Positions 39,002-47,483 of a DNA stretch of 64,000 nucleotides are shown here, in pieces. How positions within the stretch are numbered: position 1 is the stretch's first letter; each line of letters begins with the position of its first letter. The notes under the pieces were generated by a model, which was given only the letters and a program-made list of their open reading frames with translations, had not been told where the DNA came from and did no database searches. The position numbers were made by a program, and so were the translations under genes. The stretch covers positions 186,001-250,000 of the forward strand of contig NZ_MYFN02000005.1 in assembly GCF_004514425.2 (NCBI RefSeq), in the 5' to 3' direction. Source of the DNA: Shinella sumterensis (GTDB taxonomy: Bacteria > Pseudomonadota > Alphaproteobacteria > Rhizobiales > Rhizobiaceae).

Positions 39002-41458
39002 CTATTCCGCCGCTGCAAACGAGGTCATCGACGCGGAAGGAATGCGCACGGTGACCTTCGTGCCGCGGCCTTCCTGGCTGTCGATGGTGACGGTGCCGTG
39101 GTGCAGGCTGACGAAGCTCTCGACGATCGAGAGGCCAAGCCCCGGCCCGCCCTGGCGGCCATGGCTTTCGAAGCGGTTGAAGACGGTGGTCAGCACGTCC
39201 TGCGGAATGCCGGGGCCACGGTCGGTCACGGTGAGCACGAGGTCGGCCCCTTCGCGCCAGCAGCGCAGGCCGATGGCGCTGCCTTCCGGCGCGAAGTTGG
39301 CGGCATTGCTCAGGAGCTTGATGAGGATCTGCTTGAGGCGCTGCTGGTCGGCGACGATGGTGCCGAGATTGTCGGGCGCGGTGATCTCGAGCGTCACCTG
39401 CGCCTCGTGCAGCCGGTCGGCGAACTGCATGGACACGTCGTCGAGCAGGTCCGTCAGGTTGATCTCGGTATAGTCGAGTTCCATGATGCCGGCGTCGACG
39501 GTCGCAAGGTCGAGGATATCGTTGACGATCGTCAGCAGCACCGCGGACGAGGTGGCGATATGGTCGACATATTCGGCCTGCCGCTCGTTGAGCTCGCCCA
39601 TGGTCGGCGTCTTCAGGAGGTCGGCGAAACCGATGATATTGGTCAGCGGCGAGCGCAGCTCGTAGGAAACGTGCTGGACGAAATCGTTCTTCAGCGCGTC
39701 CGCCTTGCGCAGCGCCTCGTTCTTCTCCGTAAGCGCCCGGCTGACCCGCACGCTGTCGGTGATGTTGACGAAGGTCAGCATCGTCTGCGCGTTGGAGAGC
39801 GGGATGACGGCGTAGTCGAGCACGAGGCCGGTGCGCAGTTCCAGCATGCCCTGCGAGGAGGGCCGTTCGTCGTCGAAGCTGGTGATCATCTGGCCGAAGC
39901 GCTTCCAGCCGTCCGGCTTGTCATAGGACGGCGCACAGGCCTGCTCGATGGCGCGGATATGCGTGCCCGACTTCGCCTCGGCCTCGCTGATGCCCCAGAT
40001 GGCGCGGAAGGCCGGGTTGGACAGGCGGATGCGCCCGTCGGGGCTGAACACCGCGACACCCTCGGCCAGGTGGTCGATGGTCTCGTCCTGCACCAGCATC
40101 AGCGTGTTGTAGCGCGTCTCCAGGTCGACCTTCTCGGTCAGGTTCTCGAAGACCCAGGTGGCGCCGCCCTGCGGGCGGGCGGTGGCGAAGACGCGCAGCG
40201 TCTGGCCGTTCGGCAGGTGCCAGAGGTCGCTCTGGGTGTCGATGGCGCGGTAGACGGAAAGGGCTGTGTCCTTCCACTGCTTCCAGTTCAGCTGTTCGGG
40301 CAGCTTGCCGGCGGCGCGCAGCCGGTCGAGCAGTTCGCCGTTGCCGGGTTTGCTCTCCAGGAACGCCGTGTCGAACTCCCACATGCGCTGGAAGGCCTGG
40401 TTGTAGAATTGCAGGCGTTGCTCGCCGTCGAAGGTGGCGACGGGCGTGGCAAGGTGATCGAGCGTTTCGGCATGGCTTTTCAGCGTGCGCGTCAGTTCCT
40501 CGCGCACCGCCTCGACATCCGAGACGTCGATCGCGATGCCGGCCGAGCCATTGGGCGTGCGCGCATCCACCACGTCGAAGAAGCTGCGATTGCCGCGAAC
40601 GACGGTCGAGACCTTGTCGCGGAACGGGGTGTCGTAGGTGCTAGTCGCCCGGATCTTTTCGCGCGCGACGGTCGGCAGAAGCTCGCGCGCCTCGCGCACC
40701 GCGGCGGCGGCGTCCTTCGCCTCGACGGCCTCCGCATAGGCCTCGTTCACCCAGGCGAGTGAGCCGTCGGGCGCACGCTGCCAGACGGGAAGATCGATCT
40801 GGTCGATGAGGCATTGCAACGTGCTCAGCGCAGCGACGAGCCGTTCGCGTTCGAGCTTCAGCTCGGCGGCTTCCGCGCGCAGATTGTTCAGCGCCACGAA
40901 GCGCACGAAGGCCTGCCCGCCGGAAACGCGGCCCTGTGCCTCCAGCACTTCGTCACGGCTCGTTTCGAGAATGAGGTCGAAGCTCTGCGCCTGCGTGCGC
41001 AGCCGCTCGACGGCACGCTCGATCTCGGCGGCGGAGGTGGGTTTCAGCCAGCGGCCGAAGGCCAGGAAATCGCGGTCGGCGACCGGCGCGCCGGTTTCCG
41101 GCGCCAGCTGGCCGAGGAATTCGGGCTTGCCCGACAGGCCGTCCCACATGACGATGCGGCGATCCTTGTCGCCGATCAGCGCCTGCAGGCGCGACACGTT
41201 GTGGCGGGCGTCGGAGAGATGGGCGCGCAGTTCGCGGTTTTCCGCTTCCATGCGGCCGCGCTGGCGGATCATCCAGATGGCGGAGAGCATGGCCGCGGAC
41301 ATCACGCCCAGCAGCATCGAGACGGTGACGATTTCCGTGGTGGCGAGATAGGGGCCGGCGGCATGCGCCGGTCCTGCGAATGCTGCAAGCGCCGATCCCG
41401 CCGCCAGCACGGATGCCAGGCGGCGCGCCACGGGGCGCATCAACCGTCCGTTAACCAT
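39002..41458 (-). CDS. divL: DivL-type PAS sensor pseudokinase (Tyr in place of the H-box His)
   Basis: About 818 residues. A cleavable-looking N-terminal segment (MRPVARRL ... AGPAHA) and a membrane helix (about 38-57) lead to a PAS-rich region (about 210-560). The dimerisation domain reads QHVSYELRSPLTN, with Tyr599 exactly where kinases have His; the ATPase domain is complete (KLLSNAANFAPEG, DRGPGIP, GPGLGLS). In Caulobacter DivL this Tyr is the hallmark, and the protein controls the CckA-ChpT-CtrA relay at the pole. The start is uncertain: the frame is open to 41590, and ATGs also occur at 41506, 41551 and 41440. Confidence 0.85.
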   Translation of the reverse strand: MVNGRLMRPVARRLASVLAAGSALAAFAGPAHAAGPYLATTEIVTVSMLLGVMSAAMLSAIWMIRQRGRMEAENRELRAHLSDARHNVSRLQALIGDKDRRIVMWDGLSGKPEFLGQLAPETGAPVADRDFLAFGRWLKPTSAAEIERAVERLRTQAQSFDLILETSRDEVLEAQGRVSGGQAFVRFVALNNLRAEAAELKLERERLVAALSTLQCLIDQIDLPVWQRAPDGSLAWVNEAYAEAVEAKDAAAAVREARELLPTVAREKIRATSTYDTPFRDKVSTVVRGNRSFFDVVDARTPNGSAGIAIDVSDVEAVREELTRTLKSHAETLDHLATPVATFDGEQRLQFYNQAFQRMWEFDTAFLESKPGNGELLDRLRAAGKLPEQLNWKQWKDTALSVYRAIDTQSDLWHLPNGQTLRVFATARPQGGATWVFENLTEKVDLETRYNTLMLVQDETIDHLAEGVAVFSPDGRIRLSNPAFRAIWGISEAEAKSGTHIRAIEQACAPSYDKPDGWKRFGQMITSFDDERPSSQGMLELRTGLVLDYAVIPLSNAQTMLTFVNITDSVRVSRALTEKNEALRKADALKNDFVQHVSYELRSPLTNIIGFADLLKTPTMGELNERQAEYVDHIATSSAVLLTIVNDILDLATVDAGIMELDYTEINLTDLLDDVSMQFADRLHEAQVTLEITAPDNLGTIVADQQRLKQILIKLLSNAANFAPEGSAIGLRCWREGADLVLTVTDRGPGIPQDVLTTVFNRFESHGRQGGPGLGLSIVESFVSLHHGTVTIDSQEGRGTKVTVRIPSASMTSFAAAE

Positions 41459-41684
41459 AAATCCATTTTGCGGCGCAACCGAATGCGCCCTGTCCCGCTC
41501 CGGCATGCCAAAAGCCTGCCCGGAACGGCCTCGTTTCAGTTCCGACATCATCCCCGGTATGTCTCCGTCCGTTTGCCGCCTGATCGACAAGACATCCCAA
41601 TCCGGCGCGAAGGGTCCGCATCTGCACGCCGAATCAACGCGTTAACGATACTTGTTTACCGAATCGTCGGGAAGGGACGGGCCT

Positions 41685-41721
41685 AAAAAAGAGGCGGCGC
41701 GCTCGTGTCAAGCGCGCCGCC
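41685..41721 (-). terminator. Rho-independent terminator after ahcY
   Basis: An 11-bp perfect stem (GGCGGCGCGCT at 41693-41703 with AGCGCGCCGCC at 41711-41721), followed on the minus strand by TCTTTTTT. It lies 31 bases after the ahcY stop. Confidence 0.88.
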
Positions 41722-41751
41722 CCTAGATGTTGTGGATAATCCGGGTAAGGA

Positions 41752-43152
41752 TCAGTACCTGTAGTGTTCGGCCTTGAACGGGCCCTGCACCGTCACGCCG
41801 ATATAGCCGGCCTGTTCATCGGAAAGCTCCGTCAGCTTCGCGCCGAGCTTGGCGAGGTGCAGACGTGCGACCTTCTCGTCGAGCTGCTTGGGCAGGACAT
41901 AGACTTCGTTCTTGTAGGCGTCGGCCTTGGTGAAGAGCTCGATCTGCGCCAGCACCTGGTTGGAGAACGAGGCGGACATCACGAAGGACGGGTGGCCGGT
42001 GGCGTTGCCCAGGTTGAGCAGGCGTCCCTCGGAAAGCAGGATCATGCGGTTGCCCTTGGGGAACTCGACCATGTCGACCTGCGGCTTGATGTTGGTCCAC
42101 TTGAAGTTCTTGAGCGCGGCGACCTGGATCTCGTTGTCGAAGTGGCCGATATTGCCGACGATCGCCATGTCTTTCATCTCGCGCATGTGCTCGACGCGGA
42201 TGACGTCCTTGTTGCCGGTCGTGGTGATGAAGATGTCGGCGGAGGACACGACATCCTCGAGCTGCACGACTTCGAAACCGTCCATGGCGGCCTGCAGGGC
42301 GCAGATCGGGTCGATTTCCGTGACCTTGACGCGCGCGCCCGCGCCGCGCAGCGAGGCGGCCGAGCCCTTGCCCACGTCGCCGTAGCCGCACACCACGGCG
42401 ACCTTGCCGGCCATCATGACGTCGGTGCCGCGGCGGATGCCGTCGACCAGCGATTCCTTGCAGCCGTACTTGTTGTCGAACTTCGACTTGGTGACCGAGT
42501 CGTTGACGTTGATCGCCGGGAAGGGAAGCAGGCCCTTCTGCTGCAGCTGGTAGAGACGGTTGACGCCGGTCGTCGTCTCCTCGGTCACGCCCTTGATGGC
42601 GTCGCGCTGCTTGGTGAACCAGCCCGGGGAGGCGGCAAGGCGCTTCTTGATCTGGGCGAAGAGGATCTCTTCTTCTTCCGAGCCCGGATTGGACAGCACG
42701 TTCTCGCCGGCTTCGGCGCGGGCGCCGAGCAGGATGTACATGGTGGCGTCGCCGCCGTCGTCCAGGATCATGTTGGAGAGGCCGCCATCGGTCCACTGGA
42801 AGATCTTGTCGGTATATTCCCAGTATTCCGTCAGCGTCTCGCCCTTCACGGCATAGACCGGGATGCCGGCGGCGGCGATGGCCGCGGCGGCGTGGTCCTG
42901 CGTGGAGAAGATGTTGCACGAGGCCCAGCGCACGTCCGCACCCAGCGCCACCAGCGTCTCGATGAGAACGGCGGTCTGGATGGTCATGTGCAGCGAGCCG
43001 GTGATGCGCGCGCCCTTGAGCGGCTTGGATGCGCCGAACTCTTCGCGGCAGGCCATCAGGCCCGGCATTTCCGTCTCGGCGATCTCGATTTCCTTGCGGC
43101 CGAAATCGGCAAGCGCGATGTCGGCGACGTGGTAGTCATGCGTGGTGGTCAT
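41752..43152 (-). CDS. ahcY: S-adenosylhomocysteinase
   Basis: A 466-residue NAD+-containing hydrolase that splits S-adenosylhomocysteine to adenosine and homocysteine, keeping methylation going. NAD is bound at CGYGDVGKG near residue 254. The substrate-site lysine/aspartate are in [18 protein letters not shown]. The roughly 40-residue insertion found in bacterial and eukaryotic long forms is present, and the C-terminus ends KAEHYRY as in the family. An inverted repeat 70 bases upstream of the start is a likely SAH-responsive operator. It is monocistronic. Confidence 0.97.
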   Translation of the reverse strand: MTTTHDYHVADIALADFGRKEIEIAETEMPGLMACREEFGASKPLKGARITGSLHMTIQTAVLIETLVALGADVRWASCNIFSTQDHAAAAIAAAGIPVYAVKGETLTEYWEYTDKIFQWTDGGLSNMILDDGGDATMYILLGARAEAGENVLSNPGSEEEEILFAQIKKRLAASPGWFTKQRDAIKGVTEETTTGVNRLYQLQQKGLLPFPAINVNDSVTKSKFDNKYGCKESLVDGIRRGTDVMMAGKVAVVCGYGDVGKGSAASLRGAGARVKVTEIDPICALQAAMDGFEVVQLEDVVSSADIFITTTGNKDVIRVEHMREMKDMAIVGNIGHFDNEIQVAALKNFKWTNIKPQVDMVEFPKGNRMILLSEGRLLNLGNATGHPSFVMSASFSNQVLAQIELFTKADAYKNEVYVLPKQLDEKVARLHLAKLGAKLTELSDEQAGYIGVTVQGPFKAEHYRY

Positions 43153-43221
43153 GAAATACTCCAGCCTTCTGGCTCTGGTTGATGGCGCTTCCTATCAGGA
43201 AATGCCGGCTGGAGCAACCAA

Positions 43222-43243
43222 GACATAAAGAAGTCTTTATGTC
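43222..43243. promoter_or_regulatory. 22-bp inverted repeat upstream of ahcY, candidate SahR (ArsR-family) operator
   Basis: GACATAAAGAAGTCTTTATGTC: half-sites match at 10 of 11 positions. A further direct copy of TTATGTC follows at 43245-43251. SahR, the SAH-responsive ArsR-family regulator of Proteobacteria, is known to control ahcY from palindromes of the ATAAAGA..TCTTTAT kind; the assignment here is by resemblance and position. Confidence 0.5.
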
Positions 43244-43261
43244 CTTATGTCTGATGGAGGA

Positions 43262-43534
43262 TTATATCTCCTCGCCGAACCTGTCGGCGATCAGTGCGTC
43301 GAGCGCGTCGAGAACCTCCTGGGCCTGCGCGCCGGTGGCGGTGACATGCACGCTGCATCCGGGGCTGGCCGCGAGCATCATCAGGCCCATGATGGAGGTG
43401 CCGCCCACGGTCATGCCGTCCTTGGAGACGGTGACCTCCGCGTCATAGCCGTCGACCGTCTGGACGAATTTCGCCGAGGCGCGGGCGTGCAGGCCGCGCT
43501 TGTTGATGATGAGGAGCTCTTTCGAGACGGTCAT
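43262..43534 (-). CDS. HPr phosphocarrier protein (PTS-Ntr type)
   Basis: A 90-residue HPr. The phosphorylated histidine is His16 in KRGLHARAS, and the regulatory serine is Ser47 in GGTSIMGLMML, so both the PEP-dependent site and the site used by HPr kinase are present. In alphaproteobacteria it belongs to a regulatory phosphorelay (EI-Ntr, HPr, EIIA) without sugar permeases. It is followed on its 5' side, 15 bases away, by the EIIA gene on the same strand. Confidence 0.93.
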   Translation of the reverse strand: MTVSKELLIINKRGLHARASAKFVQTVDGYDAEVTVSKDGMTVGGTSIMGLMMLAASPGCSVHVTATGAQAQEVLDALDALIADRFGEEI

Positions 43535-43549
43535 GGAGGGCGGGAGACC

Positions 43550-43951
43550 TTATTTGCCGCTGAGGACGCGGCTGGCGACGTTGATGTATTTCCGGCCGGC
43601 TTCCGATGCGTCGATCAGCGCCTTCTCCATGTTGTTCTCGCCGCGGATGCCGGCAAGCTTGATCAGCATCGGCAGGTTGACGCCGGCGATCACCTCGATG
43701 CCGTCGCCGTTCATCACGGAGATGGCGAGGTTGGACGGGGTGCCGCCGAACATGTCGGTGAGGATGATGACGCCGTTGCCCTGATCGGCCTCCTGGACCG
43801 CCCGCAGGATATCCTGGCGACGCTGGTCCATGTCGTCCTCGGGGCCGATACAGACGGTCTCGATCGCCTTCTGCGGTCCGACAACGTGTTCAAGGGCGTG
43901 CCGGAATTCCTCCGCCAGCTTGCCATGGGTGACAAGCACCAGTCCGATCAT
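43550..43951 (-). CDS. PTS EIIA component, mannose family
   Basis: A 133-residue EIIA-Man domain protein. It starts MIGLVLVTHGKLAEEF with the phospho-accepting His9, and contains ILTDMFGGTPSN near residue 70. No EIIB, C or D genes are nearby, so it acts as a regulatory acceptor for HPr rather than in sugar uptake. The ATG ending at 43951 is preferred because the conserved fold starts at once; the frame extends 19 codons further without similarity. Confidence 0.92.
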   Translation of the reverse strand: MIGLVLVTHGKLAEEFRHALEHVVGPQKAIETVCIGPEDDMDQRRQDILRAVQEADQGNGVIILTDMFGGTPSNLAISVMNGDGIEVIAGVNLPMLIKLAGIRGENNMEKALIDASEAGRKYINVASRVLSGK

Positions 43952-44101
43952 CAGCAGTCGCTCCCGTTTCCCAATTCGAACGGACGGCGGAATATCGCAA
44001 TGCAACAATTCCGTCCACCATTGGGGTGGCCATCATGTCAATGAAAAGTCCGAAGGCAAGCCTAAAATGGCCGTTTTTCCCTTTTCGGGCGGCTTTCGCG
44101 A

Positions 44102-44563
44102 TCAAGTCCCGATAATTTCCGGGTGAATTGCGGCGAGCAGCGAAAAGGCGGTGCAACCGGCGGCAAGCGGCAGCCGCGTCAGCGGCAGGGCGTGGCCGGG
44201 CAGCACCTCCACGGTTTCGCCTTCCGGGGCCAGCCGCTCGGCAAACGGTGGTGCGATCGGCCGGATGGCACGGTGCAGCACGGCCGCCTCGATGGTCCCG
44301 GCGGAGACGATGCCCGCGCCGCGCAGTTCGGCAAGACCGGCGATGGAAACGGGAGCCCGGGCGATGAGCCTGCCGCCTTCGACGCTCACCAGGATCTGGT
44401 CGTCGCTGACGAGCGCGGAAAACAGCCCGCGCGCCCGCGCCTCCGTCATGCAATGCAGCGCGGCCATGCTCTTGCCCGCGCCGGAGGGACCGGTGAAGAG
44501 AAGCCCCGTCGTGCCGATCACGATGGCCGTTCCATGCACATTGACAGGGGCAGGGGCCGTCAT
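44102..44563 (-). CDS. hprK: HPr kinase/phosphorylase, short alphaproteobacterial form
   Basis: A 153-residue HprK that lacks the N-terminal domain of the Gram-positive enzyme (about 310 residues) and consists of the catalytic core only. Walker A GPSGAGKS is at residues 25-32; the acidic Walker B-like VSDDQ is near 53; the C-terminal capping region follows. It phosphorylates the conserved serine of HPr. It overlaps the chvG 3' end by 4 bases, so the sensor kinase and the phosphorelay are co-transcribed. Confidence 0.9.
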   Translation of the reverse strand: MTAPAPVNVHGTAIVIGTTGLLFTGPSGAGKSMAALHCMTEARARGLFSALVSDDQILVSVEGGRLIARAPVSIAGLAELRGAGIVSAGTIEAAVLHRAIRPIAPPFAERLAPEGETVEVLPGHALPLTRLPLAAGCTAFSLLAAIHPEIIGT

Positions 44564-46362
44564 TTCTGCTTGTCGGCGGGCAGCGACAGGGTGAAGCGCG
44601 CGCCGGCGATCTCCCCCGTCGCCTTGTCGATGATGTTGTCCGCCTTCAGCGTGCCGCCATGCGCCTCGGCGATCTGCCGCGAGATGGAGAGGCCGAGGCC
44701 GGAATTCTGCCCGAAGGCCTCGCCGGCCGGCCGGTCGGTGTAGAAGCGCTCGAAGATGCGGTCGATGTTTTCTGCCTGGATGCCGGGCCCGTTGTCCTCG
44801 ATCTGCACGAGGCAGCGGTCGCCGCGCCCGCGCGACAGCCGCACCACGATGCGCCCGCCCGGATCGGGCACGAAGGAGCGGGCGTTCTCGATGAGATTGG
44901 TGACGATCTGGCCGATGCGCAGTTCGTAGCCGCTGACCTCGAACCGGGCCTTCGGATTGTCCTTGCGGTCGACGACGAAATCCAGCGTCACCGGCTTCTT
45001 GCGCGTGTTGATCTGCCGCGAGACGTCGATGAGGTCGCCCAGCAGCTTTTCCAGATCAACCGTGCGGGCATCGCTGCGCGCCAGCTCGGCGTCGAGGCGC
45101 GAGGCGTCGGAAATGTCGCTGATCAGCCGGTCGAGGCGGCGCACGTCGTGCTGGATGACATCCAGCAACCGCTTTTTCGATTCGTCCGTGCGCGCCAGAG
45201 GCAGGGTCTCGACGGCGCTGCGCAGCGAGGTCAGCGGGTTCTTCAGCTCATGGCTCACATCGGCGGCGAAACTTTCGATCGCGTCGATGCGGTCATAGAG
45301 CGCCGTGGTCATCTGTCTGAGCGCGATGGACAGGTTGCCGATCTCGTCCTGGCGGACGGAGAAATCGGGGATCTCCTCGCGCTCCTTCGCGCCGCCGCGC
45401 CGCACGCGGATCGCCGCGGCCGAAAGGCGGCGCAGCGGGTTGGCGATGGTGCTGGAGAGCAGCAGCGACAGCGCGATGTTGACGAGACCCGCAACACCCG
45501 CCACGCGCATGATGGCGAGACGCTCGGCATGCACGATCTTGTCGATGTCGCCGGCCTGCGTGGAGAGCAGAAGCACGCCCAGCACCGCGCGGAAGCGCTG
45601 CACCGGCACCGCGACCGAGACGATGACCTCGCCCTTGTCGTTGACCCGCTCGACGGCGCCGCGCACGCCCGTCAGCGCGTTCATCACTTCAGGGTAGATC
45701 GAGCCGTCGCCGCCCGGCGCTTCCTTGTAGAGCGGCAGCCTGCTGGGCTGCAGCATGCGGTTGAACCAGATGTTCAGGCGCTCGAAGACGCCGGCATTCT
45801 CCTGCTCGACGGGCGGCAGGTCGAAGCGCAGCACCTGGCCCTGCGTGTAGAGATGGCGCGAATCGAGCAGCAGGTTGGCGTCGGTGTCGTAGATGCGGGC
45901 GCGGGTGCGCGTCGGCGAGATGAGCCGCCGCAGCACGGGCGCCACGCGTTCGGGATTGATCGGGAACTCCAGGTCCTCGTCGTTCGGCAGCGGCGTGATG
46001 CTCTGGCCGGCCTGGAGTTCGAGCAGCTTTTCCGGGTCGATGGTGATCGAGTTGGTGTCGACCGAGGCGGAGGCGGAAATCGCACCGGCGATGATTTCGC
46101 CCTGCGTCAGCAGGCTTTCGACGCGCGCATCGATCAGCCCCTCGCGGAACTGGTTGAGATAGAGGATGCCCGCCACCAGCACGACGAGCGCGACGAGATT
46201 GAAGAACAGGATGCGGCGCGTGAGGCTGGAAAAGACGGCATTGCCGAAGATACGGCGCGCCAGCGTGAAGGGATGGGTCCAGCGGCGGCGCAACGAACGC
46301 GGCATCTGCCGGCCTTCGGCGTCCTCACCAGCCCTTTCCTGCACCTCCTGCAACACGCGCAT
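44560..46362 (-). CDS. chvG: Sensor histidine kinase ChvG (ExoS)
   Basis: A 600-residue membrane kinase of the acid/cell-envelope-sensing ChvG-ChvI pair, essential for host association in rhizobia and Agrobacterium. Two membrane helices (about residues 49-67 and 292-312) flank a periplasmic sensor of about 220 residues; HAMP follows. The H-box is DVSHELKNPLTSLRS, the N-box is QIVTNLIENARSF, and the G boxes are DNGPGI and GLGLS. The ATG ending at 46362 has AAAGGA upstream; one ending at 46305 is the alternative. It overlaps hprK by 4 bases and follows chvI. Confidence 0.93.
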   Translation of the reverse strand: MRVLQEVQERAGEDAEGRQMPRSLRRRWTHPFTLARRIFGNAVFSSLTRRILFFNLVALVVLVAGILYLNQFREGLIDARVESLLTQGEIIAGAISASASVDTNSITIDPEKLLELQAGQSITPLPNDEDLEFPINPERVAPVLRRLISPTRTRARIYDTDANLLLDSRHLYTQGQVLRFDLPPVEQENAGVFERLNIWFNRMLQPSRLPLYKEAPGGDGSIYPEVMNALTGVRGAVERVNDKGEVIVSVAVPVQRFRAVLGVLLLSTQAGDIDKIVHAERLAIMRVAGVAGLVNIALSLLLSSTIANPLRRLSAAAIRVRRGGAKEREEIPDFSVRQDEIGNLSIALRQMTTALYDRIDAIESFAADVSHELKNPLTSLRSAVETLPLARTDESKKRLLDVIQHDVRRLDRLISDISDASRLDAELARSDARTVDLEKLLGDLIDVSRQINTRKKPVTLDFVVDRKDNPKARFEVSGYELRIGQIVTNLIENARSFVPDPGGRIVVRLSRGRGDRCLVQIEDNGPGIQAENIDRIFERFYTDRPAGEAFGQNSGLGLSISRQIAEAHGGTLKADNIIDKATGEIAGARFTLSLPADKQK

Positions 46363-46437
46363 CCGTCCTTTCGAGCCATTCCGCAGCCGACCGCGGCATG
46401 CCATTGCCGCCGCGGTTCATGCAAGCGAAATCGCGCC

Positions 46438-47169
46438 TTACGCTGCCTCGCGGAAGCGGTAGCCGACGCCGTAGAGCGTCTCGATCATGTCGAAATCGGT
46501 GTCGACCATCTTGAACTTCTTGCGAAGCCGCTTGATGTGGCTGTCGATGGTGCGGTCGTCGACATAGACCTGTTCGTCATAGGCGGCGTCCATCAGCGAA
46601 TCGCGGCTCTTCACCACGCCGGGGCGCTGGGCGAGCGAATGCAGGATGAGGAACTCCGTAACGGTGAGCGTCACCGGCTCGCCCTTCCAGGTGCAGGTGT
46701 GGCGCTCCTGGTCCATGACCAGCTGGCCGCGCTCCAGCGAGCGGGCGGCGATCTCGCCGGCCTTGGCGGCGTTGCCGCCGGCGCCGGCCGATGCGGCGGC
46801 CTCGCGGTTGGAGGAGCGGCGCAGGATCGCCTTGACGCGCTCGACCAGCAGGCGCTGGGAGAACGGCTTGGTGATGAAGTCGTCCGCGCCCATCTTGAGG
46901 CCGAACAGTTCGTCGATCTCCTCGTCCTTGGAGGTGAGGAAGATCACCGGGATGTCGGACTTCTGGCGCAGGCGGCGCAGAAGCTCCATGCCGTCCATGC
47001 GGGGCATCTTGATGTCGAAGATTGCAAGCTGCGGCGGGCGGGCGAGAAGGCCGTCGAGCGCGGAGGCGCCGTCCGTATAGGTCTCAACCTTGTATCCTTC
47101 CGCCTCAAGCGCGATCGACACGGATGTCAGAATATTCCGGTCATCGTCGACGAGTGCGATCGTTTGCAT
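46438..47169 (-). CDS. chvI: Response regulator ChvI (OmpR family)
   Basis: A 243-residue regulator: a receiver domain (residues 3-118) with acidic pocket VDDD, phospho-acceptor Asp52 in IFDIKMP and Lys in FLTSKD, then an OmpR-type winged helix (about 145-240) ending [10 protein letters not shown]. It is phosphorylated by ChvG. The ATG ending at 47169 is the family start; ATGs ending at 47184 and 47190 (the latter with AAAGG upstream) would add 5 or 7 residues. A linker with an Ala/Gly-rich stretch ([15 protein letters not shown]) is longer than usual. Confidence 0.94.
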   Translation of the reverse strand: MQTIALVDDDRNILTSVSIALEAEGYKVETYTDGASALDGLLARPPQLAIFDIKMPRMDGMELLRRLRQKSDIPVIFLTSKDEEIDELFGLKMGADDFITKPFSQRLLVERVKAILRRSSNREAAASAGAGGNAAKAGEIAARSLERGQLVMDQERHTCTWKGEPVTLTVTEFLILHSLAQRPGVVKSRDSLMDAAYDEQVYVDDRTIDSHIKRLRKKFKMVDTDFDMIETLYGVGYRFREAA

Positions 47170-47315
47170 CCTGCTGGTCTCCATAGTCATGAGCGCCTTT
47201 CCCGACCTCGGATCGAGTTCCTGTCCTGGTAAGTGATGCGCCTCTGTGGGGATAAAGGTGGAACAAATTGTGGCAAAGATAAAGGGTGACGTTCCGCCGC
47301 GGTTTTTCGAATCAT

Positions 47316-47332
47316 TTTTAAATCGATTATTC
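47316..47332. promoter_or_regulatory. LacI-type operator A upstream of pckA
   Basis: TTTTAAATCGATTATTC, centred on the CG at 47324-47325; the core AAATCGATTA recurs in operator B. Central CpG palindromes of this form are typical of LacI-family regulators such as PckR, which controls pckA in Sinorhizobium. Confidence 0.5.
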
Positions 47333-47358
47333 AAACGATTAAAAAAGTAGTACAAAGA

Positions 47359-47375
47359 TTTAAATCGATTAATTG
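47359..47375. promoter_or_regulatory. LacI-type operator B upstream of pckA
   Basis: TTTAAATCGATTAATT around the CG at 47366-47367, 42 bases (four helical turns) from the centre of operator A. The spacing places both on one DNA face, as expected for a looping or cooperative LacI-family regulator. Confidence 0.5.
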
Positions 47376-47483
47376 TTTGATATCATTGCCTAATTTCGAT
47401 CAGGCGCTTGCCTTTGTGACAGTTGCATATTAGGTTCCGCCCAGATTGACCTTGCGTCTTCGTCCACGGAGGAAAGCTGGACC

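Larger units (their letters stand above)
47190..47483. other. AT-rich divergent control region between chvI and pckA
   Basis: About 290 bases without a gene. The middle (about 47270-47400) is markedly A+T rich against the surroundings and carries two LacI-type palindromes (annotated separately) and a third partial one (TCAAACGATTAA, 47331-47342). The pckA-proximal part holds a weak promoter-like CTTGCC ... TATTAG. Both divergent genes presumably start here. Confidence 0.6.

Noticed and set aside
43153-43261. SAH or SAM riboswitch in the ahcY leader.
   Set aside because: The leader is about 100 bases and its only strong feature is a short DNA-type palindrome; the conserved riboswitch loops are not seen.
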